A DNA stretch of 40,900 nt from an uncultured Pseudomonadota bacterium (GTDB lineage Bacteria > Pseudomonadota > Gammaproteobacteria > Steroidobacterales > Steroidobacteraceae), in assembly GCA_903927005.1 (NCBI GenBank), contig CAIYLH010000065.1, positions 1-40,900 on the forward strand, read 5' to 3'. A model generated the notes under the pieces. That model did no database searches, was not told the DNA's origin, and was given only the letters and a program-made list of their open reading frames with translations. Below, piece by piece: positions 9,674-18,219 of this stretch. Within the stretch, counting starts at the first letter, position 1; the number at the start of each line of letters is the position of its first letter. The translations under genes and the position numbers were made by a program.

Positions 9674-9679
9674 TATAAA
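9674..9679 (+). promoter_or_regulatory. Possible -10 element upstream of the response regulator
   Basis: TATAAA sits in TTGATATAAACTGC, by far the most AT-rich spot in the gap before the response regulator. No good -35 was found at 16-18 bp (TTTCCG is poor). It is plausible as a promoter of the two-component operon, on position and composition only. Confidence 0.3.
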
Positions 9680-9776
9680 CTGCACCCACACAGGGCATGG
9701 CGGTACCTCGCGATCCGCTGCCGACCGCCTCGCCTGACGCCGCAGTCAAGGACAAGCGGACAGCAGAGGGACCGCA

Positions 9777-9803
9777 ATGAACGCCTACACCCACTCCCGC
9801 TAA
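9777..9803 (+). CDS. Eight-codon upstream ORF before the response regulator
   Basis: ATG at 9777 encodes MNAYTHSR and stops at TAA 9801-9803, ten bases before the response regulator ATG. AGAGGG lies six bases before this ATG, a better ribosome site than the one in front of the regulator. It may be a coupling or leader ORF, or a chance ATG behind a Shine-Dalgarno that serves the regulator from a distance. Confidence 0.3.
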   Translation: MNAYTHSR

Positions 9804-9813
9804 CGAGCGCCTG

Positions 9814-10179
9814 ATGCAGACCTTGCTGATCGTCGATGACCGCGCCGACAACCGCAAGTTGCTGCGGCTGACGCTCGGACAGCGGTACAACATTCTCGAA
9901 GCTCCAGATGCAGCAACCGCATGGGAGCTACTCCAGAGCCATCAACCACGCGGCCTGATCCTCGATGTGATGATGCCGGGCGAAATGGACGGCTTTGGCC
10001 TGTGCGAGCGGATCCGCGCCGACGAGGAATTCAAGGGAACCTACGTACTGCTGCTAACCGCTCGCGGGCAGGCGGCTGATCGCGAGCGGGGCCGGATGGC
10101 CGGCGCCGACGACTACGTCGTCAAGCCCTATAGTCCGCTTGCGCTGCTGCGCATCGTTGAACAGCGGATCGGTGCGTGA
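9814..10179 (+). CDS. Receiver-only response regulator
   Basis: 121 aa, a complete CheY-like receiver and nothing else. The acidic pair is D8-D9, the phosphorylated aspartate is D51 in LILDVMMPG, the switch threonine is T82 and the conserved lysine is K104 in YVVKPYS. With no output domain it must act through protein contact, for example as a phosphate shuttle. It is followed within 50 bp by a large histidine kinase that lacks a receiver, so the two are probably a cognate pair in one transcript. Confidence 0.92.
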   Translation: MQTLLIVDDRADNRKLLRLTLGQRYNILEAPDAATAWELLQSHQPRGLILDVMMPGEMDGFGLCERIRADEEFKGTYVLLLTARGQAADRERGRMAGADDYVVKPYSPLALLRIVEQRIGA

Positions 10180-10222
10180 TGGCGCCAGCCTGGGCCGGCA
10201 ACCGACTCTGCGTCGGCCCGTG

Positions 10223-13200
10223 ATGAGCCTGCACTTACCAAGGCTGCGCGGCGTTTACGGTATTGCACTGCTGGCGCTGGCGTACGCGAGCACCGGCTGG
10301 CTGACCGAGATAGGCACTAGCCTGACGATCTACGGGCTGCCTGTGTGGCTACCGGCGGGAGTGGCCCTAGGTGGGTTGCTGGTCGGCGGAGCACGATTGT
10401 GGCCTGGAGTCTGGCTGGGTACGTTCGCGATCAGTGCCTACCAGTTGCTGGGGCCGCTGGGCAGCACGTTCGCGCCGCTTTCGTCGTTATCTCTGACTGG
10501 GGTTGTCGCCACCGCAGCGACGCTGCAGGCGCTCTTGGGCCAGCGTCTTGTGCGGCGCGTGATTGACCCGGACCTGCAGCTAGATACCCCGGAATCCGTA
10601 CTGCGCTTCGTATTGGTATGCGGACCGCTGGTGAGCCTGGTCAGTTCCAGCACCTCAATTGCAGCGCTTTACGTGGCCGGACGCGTTCCCGCCGCGGCAC
10701 TGTTGGAAAACTGGTTCAGCTGGTGGGTCGGGGACACTGTAGGCGCGGTCATCGGCACAACGATAGTTCTGGCAATGCTGGCGCAGCCAGCCACGCTGTG
10801 GCGCCCACGGCTGCTGACCATCGCGATGCCGCTACTGATCACGATGGCGCTGACCTTGGCGGCATTTTCGTTCACCTCTACGCTCGATCACCAGCGCACG
10901 CGGCTTGAATTCGAAAAGCAGGCGACGCTACTCACCAGCGCTCTGCGCGGCGCCCTCAACATGGCGCAGGACACCTCGGACACGATAGCCGCATACGTGC
11001 GATTGAACCCGGACATGAGTAGCGCCGAATTCAAGGCCTTCGCCCAGGACCTGCACGTTCGGCATCCCGGCATTCAGGCCCTGGAGTGGATTCCGCGCGT
11101 GCCGCGTGGCGCGCTCGCAGAGCACGAACGCCTCATGCGTGCAGCCGGCCATCCGGACTATCGCGTGGTCGAGCGCAACACCCTCGGTCAGCTTGTTCCG
11201 GTAGGCGAGCGCACGGAATACTTCCCAGTTGGCTTTCTGTACCCGCTCAGCAGCAACGAAGCCGCACTTGGCTTCGATCTGGCATCCGACGCAACTCGTC
11301 ATGCAACGATGGAGCAGTCCAGGCTGAACCGCCGCATGACAGTTTCGCCGCGTCTCAGGCTGGTCCAGAGCCCGACACAATCCGACGGTGTGCTGGCCTT
11401 CGAGCCGATTTTCGAGCAGTCGAAAGAAGCGGCTGGCGAGACTCTGCGCGGCTATACGCTAACTGTGATCCGAATCGACGAACTCGCCGCCCGCACGCTG
11501 GCGCTGTTGCCCCATGACCAGATCGCTTACTGCATCGAAGATCTGGACGTGCCGGAAGAACTGGCAGTACTCGCGCTCGTCGGCACGCCCACCCCAGACC
11601 GATCCTGGCGCGCGGTCACCGTATTTGACTACGGCGGCCACCATTGGCAATTAAGTTTCGGCCCGACCACCGAATATCTACTGGCTCACCGCATCTCGTA
11701 CCTGTGGCTGCTCTACGGCGCTATGCTGAGCGCGGCGCTGCTGCTATGCGGGTTTCTGTTGATGCTGACCGGCCGCGCGAATCGCATCGAGACGCTGGTC
11801 GCCCGCCGCACGATCGAGCTCGACGAGGCGCGCAAAAGCGCAGAACTTGCAAGCAACCTGCTACAGGAAGCGGTACGCAGCATCACGGTCGGATTCACGA
11901 TCCATGACCAGAACGACCTACTGCTCATAGGCAATGAGGCCTACAAGAATTTTCATCCCGAGCTGGGCGAGCTCATCCAGCCCGGTGTCAGCTTTGAGAG
12001 TCTGGTTCGCATCTCGGGTGAGCGCGGCAGCCACGCGCTCAACAACATGGACGTGGACGCCTGGGTGCAGACCCGGATTGACCGCCATAGACGCGCCGAT
12101 GGCATCCCATTCGAAACGCAGCTCGGCGATGGCCGCTGGTTGCTCGTCGTCGAGCAGCGCACGCCGAGCGGCTTTGTGGTTGGCAACCGCGTCGACATCA
12201 CCGATCTGAAGACCGCAACCGACGCGGTCCAGGACCGCAACGCGCAGCTCGACGCCCTATTCCGCCTCTGCCCTGACGGGTTCATTGCCTTTGACCGGGA
12301 CGGGCGCGTTCGCTTTACGAACCCCGCACTGCTGGCGATGACCGGCCTCGACATGAGCGAAGTGATTGGCCAGCCCGAGGCGCGCCTCAACGAGCTACTC
12401 CGCGAGCGCGTCGACGGACAGGACCCCTTCGAAGGTGTCGCCGCGTACTTTGCCGAGGGGGAGGCGGTGCCACCGGTCCGCCGCCTGGCACTGAAAGCGC
12501 CGACCGCCAGGGTACTGCAGATCGTCGGCATCCGCAGCCGCTCGCCAAACGTCCCGCGCCTGCTTTATCTGCGCGACATCACGCGCGAGGCAGAGGTAGA
12601 CCGGATGAAGTCCGAGTTCCTGTCGCACGCCGCACACGAGCTGCGCACCCCGATGACTAGCATCTTCGGATTCAGCGAACTTCTGCTGCACTCCGAATTC
12701 GATACAGCAACACGCCGCGAGCTGCTCGAGACGATCCACAGCCAGACCGCATGGCTGGTGCAAATAATCAACGAGCTGCTTGACCTTGCCCGCATTGACG
12801 AGCGCCGCGGCCGCGACTTCGTGATCGCCGAGGTCGATGCAGCGGCACTCGTGCGTGAGTCGGTCGCCGGCATCGACATCGATCAGCGTCGCTGGCCGGT
12901 GTTAGCCTCACTACCGCCCCATCCGGTCTGGATCCGAGCTGATGCAACAAAGGCACGGCAGGCGCTGACCAACGTCCTGGGCAACGCACGCAAGTATTCG
13001 CCAGATGGTGGCGGCATCGAGATAGACCTCGTGGCACACCCAGGCCGACTTGGCATCGTCATTCGTGACCACGGCATCGGCATGACAGCCGCGCAGGTCG
13101 CACGCGTCGGTGAACGACTGTGGCGCGCGGACACCTCCGGCATGACCCCAGGCACCGGTCTCGGTATGGCAATCGTCAAGGAAATCCTGGCGCTGCACGG

Positions 13201-13282
13201 CGGCGAAGTGGAGATCAGCTCCGAGGCTGAAGTCGGAACGGTCGTAACGCTGTGGTGGCCGTCCCCTACCGCGGTGAGCTGA
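10223..13282 (+). CDS. MASE1-CHASE-PAS-PAS sensor histidine kinase
   Basis: 1019 aa from ATG 10223. GTG 10172 or 10220 could also start it, and 10172 would overlap the regulator's end. Residues about 1-215 are a multi-helix MASE1-type membrane module (VWLPAGVALGGLL). A periplasmic CHASE domain (about 265-420) includes LEWIPRVP and GFDLASDATR. A helix near 515-540 returns the chain to the cytoplasm. Two PAS domains (about 565-685 and 700-810) precede HisKA, where His805 in AAHELRTP is the phosphate acceptor. The HATPase_c domain ends the protein, with RDHGIGM and GTGLGMAIVKEI. There is no receiver domain. Ligand unknown; CHASE domains sense small extracellular molecules. The GNAT gene overlaps its stop codon. 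Confidence 0.93.
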   Translation: MSLHLPRLRGVYGIALLALAYASTGWLTEIGTSLTIYGLPVWLPAGVALGGLLVGGARLWPGVWLGTFAISAYQLLGPLGSTFAPLSSLSLTGVVATAATLQALLGQRLVRRVIDPDLQLDTPESVLRFVLVCGPLVSLVSSSTSIAALYVAGRVPAAALLENWFSWWVGDTVGAVIGTTIVLAMLAQPATLWRPRLLTIAMPLLITMALTLAAFSFTSTLDHQRTRLEFEKQATLLTSALRGALNMAQDTSDTIAAYVRLNPDMSSAEFKAFAQDLHVRHPGIQALEWIPRVPRGALAEHERLMRAAGHPDYRVVERNTLGQLVPVGERTEYFPVGFLYPLSSNEAALGFDLASDATRHATMEQSRLNRRMTVSPRLRLVQSPTQSDGVLAFEPIFEQSKEAAGETLRGYTLTVIRIDELAARTLALLPHDQIAYCIEDLDVPEELAVLALVGTPTPDRSWRAVTVFDYGGHHWQLSFGPTTEYLLAHRISYLWLLYGAMLSAALLLCGFLLMLTGRANRIETLVARRTIELDEARKSAELASNLLQEAVRSITVGFTIHDQNDLLLIGNEAYKNFHPELGELIQPGVSFESLVRISGERGSHALNNMDVDAWVQTRIDRHRRADGIPFETQLGDGRWLLVVEQRTPSGFVVGNRVDITDLKTATDAVQDRNAQLDALFRLCPDGFIAFDRDGRVRFTNPALLAMTGLDMSEVIGQPEARLNELLRERVDGQDPFEGVAAYFAEGEAVPPVRRLALKAPTARVLQIVGIRSRSPNVPRLLYLRDITREAEVDRMKSEFLSHAAHELRTPMTSIFGFSELLLHSEFDTATRRELLETIHSQTAWLVQIINELLDLARIDERRGRDFVIAEVDAAALVRESVAGIDIDQRRWPVLASLPPHPVWIRADATKARQALTNVLGNARKYSPDGGGIEIDLVAHPGRLGIVIRDHGIGMTAAQVARVGERLWRADTSGMTPGTGLGMAIVKEILALHGGEVEISSEAEVGTVVTLWWPSPTAVS

Positions 13283-13875
13283 TGGCGCCGGACGCGATTG
13301 CCCGCGCGGCGGCGGACGCGCTCGCGAGTGATCCGTTCTATGCGACGATCTCGGCGCCGCATGCAGCCGACCCGTCCGCGCGCGCGGACGTTCTGAACCA
13401 CTACTTCGCCTGTTCGATCGCGGCAGGGGAGCAATTTGGCCGAGTCGTCCGGCACGAGCAGCCTGCAGGCGTTGCCGTTTGGACGTTGCCGCTCGCCCCG
13501 TCAGTTCAGATCATCGCCCAGCAGCGCAAGCACTCGGCGCTCATCCGCTGTCTTGGGGCTGATGGCATGCGCCTTTACGATGCGATCGTCGCGTTCATGA
13601 GCGACGCCACTGCACCGTGGGTAGATGCCAAGGCGTGGTACTTGTCGATCGCCGCCGTCGTCCCTGACGCGCAGAACGCAGGCGTCGGCCGGCGCCTGCT
13701 GGCACCGACCCTTAGCGACGCCGACAACGCCGGCGTAGCCTGCTATCTCGAAACGTTTACGCCCCGCTCACGGTCGTTTTACGCCCGGCTAGGCTTCGAC
13801 CTACGCGCCGAAGTTCACGAACCGACCACCGGCACGGACTACGCCATCATGGTCCGGGAGCCACGCTCCCGCTGA
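13282..13875 (+). CDS. GNAT family N-acetyltransferase
   Basis: 197 aa. The acetyl-CoA site is IAAVVPDAQNAGVGRRLL (motif A), followed by CYLETFTPRSRSFYARLGF (motif B region). The N-terminal third is less conserved and probably sets substrate choice, which cannot be predicted. ATG 13282 shares its A with the kinase stop codon (TGATG), so translation is likely coupled and the enzyme may modify something in the pathway the kinase controls. The frame is open back to 13252, but that start would lie inside the kinase gene. Confidence 0.88.
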   Translation: MAPDAIARAAADALASDPFYATISAPHAADPSARADVLNHYFACSIAAGEQFGRVVRHEQPAGVAVWTLPLAPSVQIIAQQRKHSALIRCLGADGMRLYDAIVAFMSDATAPWVDAKAWYLSIAAVVPDAQNAGVGRRLLAPTLSDADNAGVACYLETFTPRSRSFYARLGFDLRAEVHEPTTGTDYAIMVREPRSR

Positions 13876-13888
13876 GCGCTGTCAGGCC

Positions 13889-15052
13889 TTACAGCATGCC
13901 CTGCAGGATCCGGCGATAGTCGGCAGCCCGCATCGGCACCGGGCCCGAGGCATTGGAGTTGTTGGTTTCAGCCAGGGCCGAGATCAGCTCGAGGTCGATC
14001 TGGCCACCGCACATCTCCAGCATCGTGCCGATGCCAGCGCCGCCGACGAACCTCGCGACGCCTTCGACCAGCGCCGATGCAGCCACCGCGTCGGACGCAC
14101 TGCCGAATAGATCAGGCCAGGCGGACCGCGTCACCTCGGCCAGCGCAGCGTCGACGGCGGATCCGTAGTAACGCAGCGTCGGGCCGAGGAGGACCGCGTT
14201 GGCGGCGCCATGGGGGGCCTTGTAAACCGCCCCGATCGATTCCGCCAGGCAGTGCACCGGGCCGACATCCGAGTTGCCGAACGCAAGCCCTGCGAGCATG
14301 GAGCCGGTCGCAAGATCCAACAGGTGCCGTGACTCCATGAACGAAGTGCCCGCGGCCATCACCCGCAGGATCAACACCGCTGCACGAATGCCGAGCGCGC
14401 GTGACACCGGGCTGGAGGCAGGTCGGAGGTAGGCTTCGAGCGCGTGCGTGAGCGCGTCGGTTGCGGCTGCGGCCGCGACCCGGGGCGGAACGCTGCGCAG
14501 AAAGTCGGGATCGACCAGCGCTGCGGCGGGGACGAGCCGGGCACCCTTGATGCTGATCTTGCGTATAGGGTCGGTCGCACCGAGCACGGTGACGCGGGTG
14601 ACTTCGGAGCCGGTGCCAGCCGTAGTCGGCAGCGCGTACACCGGCAGCGGCATCGCCTCGAAGCGATCGAGCCCCTCGTAGCTGACCAGCCGCCCCGGAT
14701 TGGTCGCCGCGAGCGCCGCGCCCTTGGCCGCGTCGATGACGCTGCCCCCGCCGATGGCGATGACGGCGTCATGCTGGCCGGCACGCAGCCGAACCGCGAT
14801 CGCTTCAGCCGTTTCGACGTACGGCTCCCCGGGTACCTCATCGCAGATCGCCGCGGCGGAGCCCCCAACCGTTAGTAACGCCAGCAGGTCGCGCAGGGCA
14901 GGTGCGTCGCCGATCCGCGGATCGACCACGACGAGCGGATTGCGACGGCCAGCCTCAGCTAACAGGCGCGGCAATTCACTGCGACAGCCCGTGCCAACCA
15001 GAATGCGGGCGGGGGCGAGGAAGCGAAGCTCGGAAAACGCGATCGGGTCCAC
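13889..15052 (-). CDS. Iron-containing (group III) alcohol dehydrogenase
   Basis: 387 aa from GTG 15052. The N-terminal Rossmann-like half has the NAD(P) motif IAIGGGSVIDAAKG and the PTTAGTGSE signature. The helical half carries the metal ligands: Asp and His in TDALTHALEAY, then two His 14 residues apart in VGPVHCLAES and YKAPHG. It should oxidise or reduce a small alcohol/aldehyde with NAD(P). Substrate is not predictable; lactaldehyde-, 1,3-propanediol- and maleylacetate-type enzymes share this fold. GTG 15052 was chosen because AAGGA lies 8 bases upstream and homology begins there. ATG 15124 in the same frame adds a Pro/Arg-rich tail. Confidence 0.9.
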   Translation of the reverse strand: MDPIAFSELRFLAPARILVGTGCRSELPRLLAEAGRRNPLVVVDPRIGDAPALRDLLALLTVGGSAAAICDEVPGEPYVETAEAIAVRLRAGQHDAVIAIGGGSVIDAAKGAALAATNPGRLVSYEGLDRFEAMPLPVYALPTTAGTGSEVTRVTVLGATDPIRKISIKGARLVPAAALVDPDFLRSVPPRVAAAAATDALTHALEAYLRPASSPVSRALGIRAAVLILRVMAAGTSFMESRHLLDLATGSMLAGLAFGNSDVGPVHCLAESIGAVYKAPHGAANAVLLGPTLRYYGSAVDAALAEVTRSAWPDLFGSASDAVAASALVEGVARFVGGAGIGTMLEMCGGQIDLELISALAETNNSNASGPVPMRAADYRRILQGML

Positions 15053-15216
15053 GGTCTTGATCCTTCGGCGCGATGGGCTCAGGGGAGGAGGGCGTATGTT
15101 AATGGACTGGCAGCCCTCGCTCATCGGGCATTGCCGAAATGAGTCATACACGGCGTGCACGAAGCACACCGTTCTGGCACCTTGGACAGCCAACCTCCCT
15201 ACCGACAGGCAACCCG

Positions 15217-15480
15217 TTGAACGATCCCAGCCAAGATGACGAGCGTCCCCCACCGGTGGTAGTGCCGTATCAGGAACTGTCGGCCGACGCGCTGCGCGGG
15301 GTCGTCGAATCGTTCGTGCTGCGAGAAGGCACGGACTACGGCGATCATGAGGTCAGCTTCGACACCAAGGTCGCGCAGGTGATCCGCCAGCTGGAGCGCG
15401 GCGAGGCGGGCATCGTGTTCGATGCGCTGACCGAAACGATCCACATCGTCGTCAAGCGCAACTTGCGCGAGCTGCGCTAG
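15217..15480 (+). CDS. yheU: YheU family (UPF0270) protein
   Basis: About 87 aa from TTG 15217. The YheU hallmark is clear: VPYQELSADALRGVVESFVL then REGTDYG, followed by KVAQVIRQLERGEAGIVFD. E. coli YheU starts almost at the PYQEL equivalent, so the true start is uncertain. Candidates are TTG 15217, GTG 15256 and the distant ATG 15139, which would add an unconserved tail. Function of the family is unknown. It is divergent from the alcohol dehydrogenase and abuts the next gene with no gap. Confidence 0.88.
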   Translation: MNDPSQDDERPPPVVVPYQELSADALRGVVESFVLREGTDYGDHEVSFDTKVAQVIRQLERGEAGIVFDALTETIHIVVKRNLRELR

Positions 15481-15714
15481 ATGCCCATCGCCGTCACGCC
15501 AGTGGGACCGAAGAAGCTGCTCAATAGCAAATGGACCGCCGTGCAGCCGCGCAACCGCGAGAAGCACTTCCTCGTGACGCGCCTGATCGAGCCCGATCCG
15601 CCCGAAGGCCCGCTCGAGCAGGTCGAGATCGAAGCGGTGATGTCCAAACGCAGGACGATTCTGCCGTGGCGCGAGCTGCGCGACTCGAGTCGCTGGAGCC
15701 GCGGATGGAAATAG
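15481..15714 (+). CDS. TIGR02450 family small Trp-rich protein
   Basis: 77 aa. It matches my memory of the TIGR02450 conserved family: PKKLLNSKWTAVQP, NREKHFLVTRLI, VEIEAVMSKR and a tail with PWRELRDSSRWSRGW. The tryptophans at SKW, PW, RW and GW are the conserved ones. It is short, basic and without a signal peptide. Function unknown. The ATG follows the YheU stop immediately and its last 10 bp overlap the 4Fe-4S gene, so the three are surely co-transcribed. Confidence 0.85.
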   Translation: MPIAVTPVGPKKLLNSKWTAVQPRNREKHFLVTRLIEPDPPEGPLEQVEIEAVMSKRRTILPWRELRDSSRWSRGWK

Positions 15715-16385
15715 GCCCGCTGGCCGACCTGCAAGCCGCCGCACAGGCCAGCGGTCTTGCCTGGCGGGGCGCATTTTCGGTCAGGGAGGGCGACGACGTG
15801 CCGGCCCTGGCTGATGGCACGGTCGCCCGCACGCTGGTCCTGCTTGGCTTCGCCGGACGTGATCACTGGCAGCGCTTCGCCGCATCAGACGAGGCCTGCG
15901 ATGGCGCCGCCCATCCGCTGGATCGCTGGTCGCGGCGATGTATAGAGGCGCTGGCGTGCCGCTTCGGCGGCACTGGGCTGTATCCCTCGGAAGGACCACC
16001 GTGGCTGCCGTTCCAGCGCTGGGCGATGCGTGCGGAAGAGACCCATACCTCGCCGTTGGGGATCCTGATTCATCCACGCTGGGGGCTGTGGCACGCCTAT
16101 CGCGGCGCTCTGGCGTTCGCCACGGACCTCGCACCCACGCCCGTGGCCGTGACGGGGTCACCCTGCGCGGGGTGTGCTGCAAAGCCGTGTCTTACCGGCT
16201 GCCCGGTCGACGCCATCGCACCAGGGCGTTACGACTGGCGCCGCTGCGCGGAACACGTGCGCTCCGCCGCTGGCGAGGACTGCCTGCAGCTCGGCTGCCG
16301 CGCCCGACGGGCCTGCCCGGTCGGCGCCGAGCACCGTTATACGGCTGCAGAGGCGGAATTCCACATGCGGGCATTCCTGCGCTAA
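15705..16385 (+). CDS. 4Fe-4S cluster-binding protein, unknown function
   Basis: 226 aa from ATG 15705, with GGAG six bases upstream. A helical N-terminal 150 residues without cluster motif includes LIHPRWGLWHAYRGALAF. A C-terminal ferredoxin-like part has Cys154, 157, 162 and 166 (CxxCx4CxxxCP). A second group follows at Cys181, 193, 198 and 204, enough for up to two [4Fe-4S] clusters. The CP-V-DAI context is typical of dicluster ferredoxins and resembles the QueG/epoxyqueuosine reductase ferredoxin half. The rest of QueG is absent. It probably passes electrons in the cytoplasm; its partner is unknown. Confidence 0.82.
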   Translation: MEIGPLADLQAAAQASGLAWRGAFSVREGDDVPALADGTVARTLVLLGFAGRDHWQRFAASDEACDGAAHPLDRWSRRCIEALACRFGGTGLYPSEGPPWLPFQRWAMRAEETHTSPLGILIHPRWGLWHAYRGALAFATDLAPTPVAVTGSPCAGCAAKPCLTGCPVDAIAPGRYDWRRCAEHVRSAAGEDCLQLGCRARRACPVGAEHRYTAAEAEFHMRAFLR

Positions 16386-16442
16386 ACCGCCCAACGACCA
16401 AAACCGTGACAAACGGGTACCTCCCGTCGTATTAATGGGCCT

Positions 16443-16487
16443 CAGGCGAAGCACTGCGGGGAGCCGAGGAACGGCTACCTTCGCCTG
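16443..16487 (+). promoter_or_regulatory. Nested hairpin upstream of 16514 gene
   Basis: CAGGCGAAG (16443-16451) pairs perfectly with CTTCGCCTG (16479-16487). Inside it AGCCG (16462-16466) pairs with CGGCT (16472-16476). It follows the 4Fe-4S gene by 57 bp and precedes the next ATG by 26 bp. There is no T tract. It could end the upstream operon or act in the leader of the next gene. Confidence 0.5.
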
Positions 16488-16513
16488 ACCGTTTGCCGAG
16501 GGATCCCCAAGCA

Positions 16514-16930
16514 ATGAGCGCTATCGTCGCCCTGGTGACCGATGCCCTGCGGCACAAACTCGCGCACCATGGCGTCAGTTCACTGACGCCGGTCGAGTGG
16601 CACCTACTGCACGTCAGCCAGTTCCTAGACGCAATCGCCAGCGATCGTCTGCAACGACTGTTAAGCGACACCCCTATCGCAGAATTGAACGCGCTCGCCG
16701 ACGGCCTCGATGCAATACGCGCGCCCGAGGCCGCCGCCGCCATCCGCGCCGCAATCGGTGGAGTCGGCGCGGCCAACCGCCCCGGTGAGGCCGCGGGACG
16801 TCAAGCGGCGATCGCGGCAGCATCCGGGCAATTGGAGGTCGCGGTCTGCAGCAACCGCGCCCAGCTTGAGCAGCGACTGCTCGACTACGCGTTCCTACAG
16901 CCGGAATTGATGACGGATCCCAGCGTCTGA
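16514..16930 (+). CDS. Hypothetical protein, helical, unknown function
   Basis: 138 aa, all-helical by composition, with no signal peptide or membrane segment. It is rich in Ala and Leu, with patches such as LHVSQFLDAI and LADGLDAIRAPEAAAAIRAA. The latter loosely resembles DUF4375-type proteins, but too weakly to assign. ATG 16514 was chosen over the upstream end of the frame (16493) because GAGGGA precedes it. It stands alone between the nested hairpin and the convergent ubiM gene. Confidence 0.6.
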   Translation: MSAIVALVTDALRHKLAHHGVSSLTPVEWHLLHVSQFLDAIASDRLQRLLSDTPIAELNALADGLDAIRAPEAAAAIRAAIGGVGAANRPGEAAGRQAAIAAASGQLEVAVCSNRAQLEQRLLDYAFLQPELMTDPSV

Positions 16931-16968
16931 GCCTGCGTGTGCGGACTGCAGAGCATGCAGTGGCGCAC

Positions 16969-18219
16969 TTAGCCGCGGCGGGCAACGCCCGGCAGAAGCT
17001 TTTTGAGCGCCGACGCCGGCCCGCCCTCGGGCAAGGATCCCTGCATCAGTAGCCCAGACAGCGCCATCGAGACCGGCGTTACCAGTCGGGCCACCCCCAA
17101 CAACGCGCTGCGCAGCGCGCGGGCAGGGGGCGATTCGGCCGTGTAGAGCCCGACGATCGCATTAGTCGCAAGATATAGCGGCAACGTCGCCCGCCGATGA
17201 GCGCGATTGTAGTGGCTCAGAACTGCTGCAGCCCCAATGTCCTCGCCGCGACTGCTCGCTGCAATCAACAGGCTCGCCAGCGTGTCCTCGCCGATCAGGC
17301 CGAGGTTGAATCCATGCGCGGTCACCGGATGCATGCCGACCGCCGCGTCGCCGATGACCGCGTAGCGGTTGGCAGTGAAGCGGGACGGATAGACGCCGAC
17401 CAGCGGGTAGGCGAAACGTTCGCTGTCGAGCGTCATCCGGCCAAGCCGCGACAGGAAGCGGCGCTCCATCTCGCGGGCGAACTCGGCCGCCGGCAGGCGT
17501 CGCACCGCCTCGATCTCGACGTGCCGCAGCGTCAGCACGATCGAGGAGCGGTTCCCGTTCAACGGCAGCACCGCCAGCGTCTGCTCGTGCGCGAACCATT
17601 CCGTTGCAATGCCCTCGTGAGGCACCTCGTGGGTCATCCGGCAAACCAGCATCGTCTTGCCGAAGTCGCGGTGCCTGGCGGGGATGCCCACCGCCCGACG
17701 CGTCTCGGAAAAGCGGGTGTCAGCCGCGACCACGAGCCGGCCTTGCAGCACGCGGCCATCGGCCAGCGTCACCCGGCCGCCCGTGCCGTCGGTGGCAACG
17801 CCGACAACGGCGGTACCTGCCAGCAACGACAGCCCTTCCTGGCCGACCACCGCGTCGAACGCCGCCCGCCGAATCAGGTGATTGGAGATCAGGTAGCCCA
17901 GTTCCGTGTGGGTGCCCGCCGGCGGCTGGACATCCAGCCCCTCCGGGGCGACCCCGTTGAGGACCCGGGCGCTGCGCAGCGGCGCGAGCTCCGCCGCTGG
18001 CAGCCGCTCCCACACCCCCAGTTGGCGCAGGAGCCGGGCGGAACGCTGGGTCAGGGCGATTTCCCGGCCGTCGTAGGCCGGTGCCGCCAGCGCGGCCTCC
18101 GGGAGCCTCTCGACCAAGGCGATCCGCAGCCGGGTGCCGCTCAGGGCCCTGGCGAAACACAGGCCGACCGGGCCTGCACCGACGATGATCAGGTCAAAAT
18201 CCAGCGTTTCTGCGGTCAT
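16969..18219 (-). CDS. ubiM: Flavin monooxygenase of ubiquinone biosynthesis, UbiM type
   Basis: 416 aa, a class A FAD monooxygenase. The dinucleotide motif is IIVGAGPVGLCFARAL near the start, then DGREIALTQRS. The second FAD motif GDAAVGMHPVTAHGFNLGL lies in the C-terminal third. The spacing and the phrases FGKTMLVCRMTHE and HRRATLPLYLATNAI resemble UbiM, the hydroxylase that can act at C5 of demethoxyubiquinol. UbiH and UbiF are the close alternatives, so regiospecificity is inferred. The ATG at 18219 has GGAGGG upstream. The longer frame to 18516 overlaps nadA and is rejected. It is divergent from nadA. Confidence 0.82.
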   Translation of the reverse strand: MTAETLDFDLIIVGAGPVGLCFARALSGTRLRIALVERLPEAALAAPAYDGREIALTQRSARLLRQLGVWERLPAAELAPLRSARVLNGVAPEGLDVQPPAGTHTELGYLISNHLIRRAAFDAVVGQEGLSLLAGTAVVGVATDGTGGRVTLADGRVLQGRLVVAADTRFSETRRAVGIPARHRDFGKTMLVCRMTHEVPHEGIATEWFAHEQTLAVLPLNGNRSSIVLTLRHVEIEAVRRLPAAEFAREMERRFLSRLGRMTLDSERFAYPLVGVYPSRFTANRYAVIGDAAVGMHPVTAHGFNLGLIGEDTLASLLIAASSRGEDIGAAAVLSHYNRAHRRATLPLYLATNAIVGLYTAESPPARALRSALLGVARLVTPVSMALSGLLMQGSLPEGGPASALKKLLPGVARRG

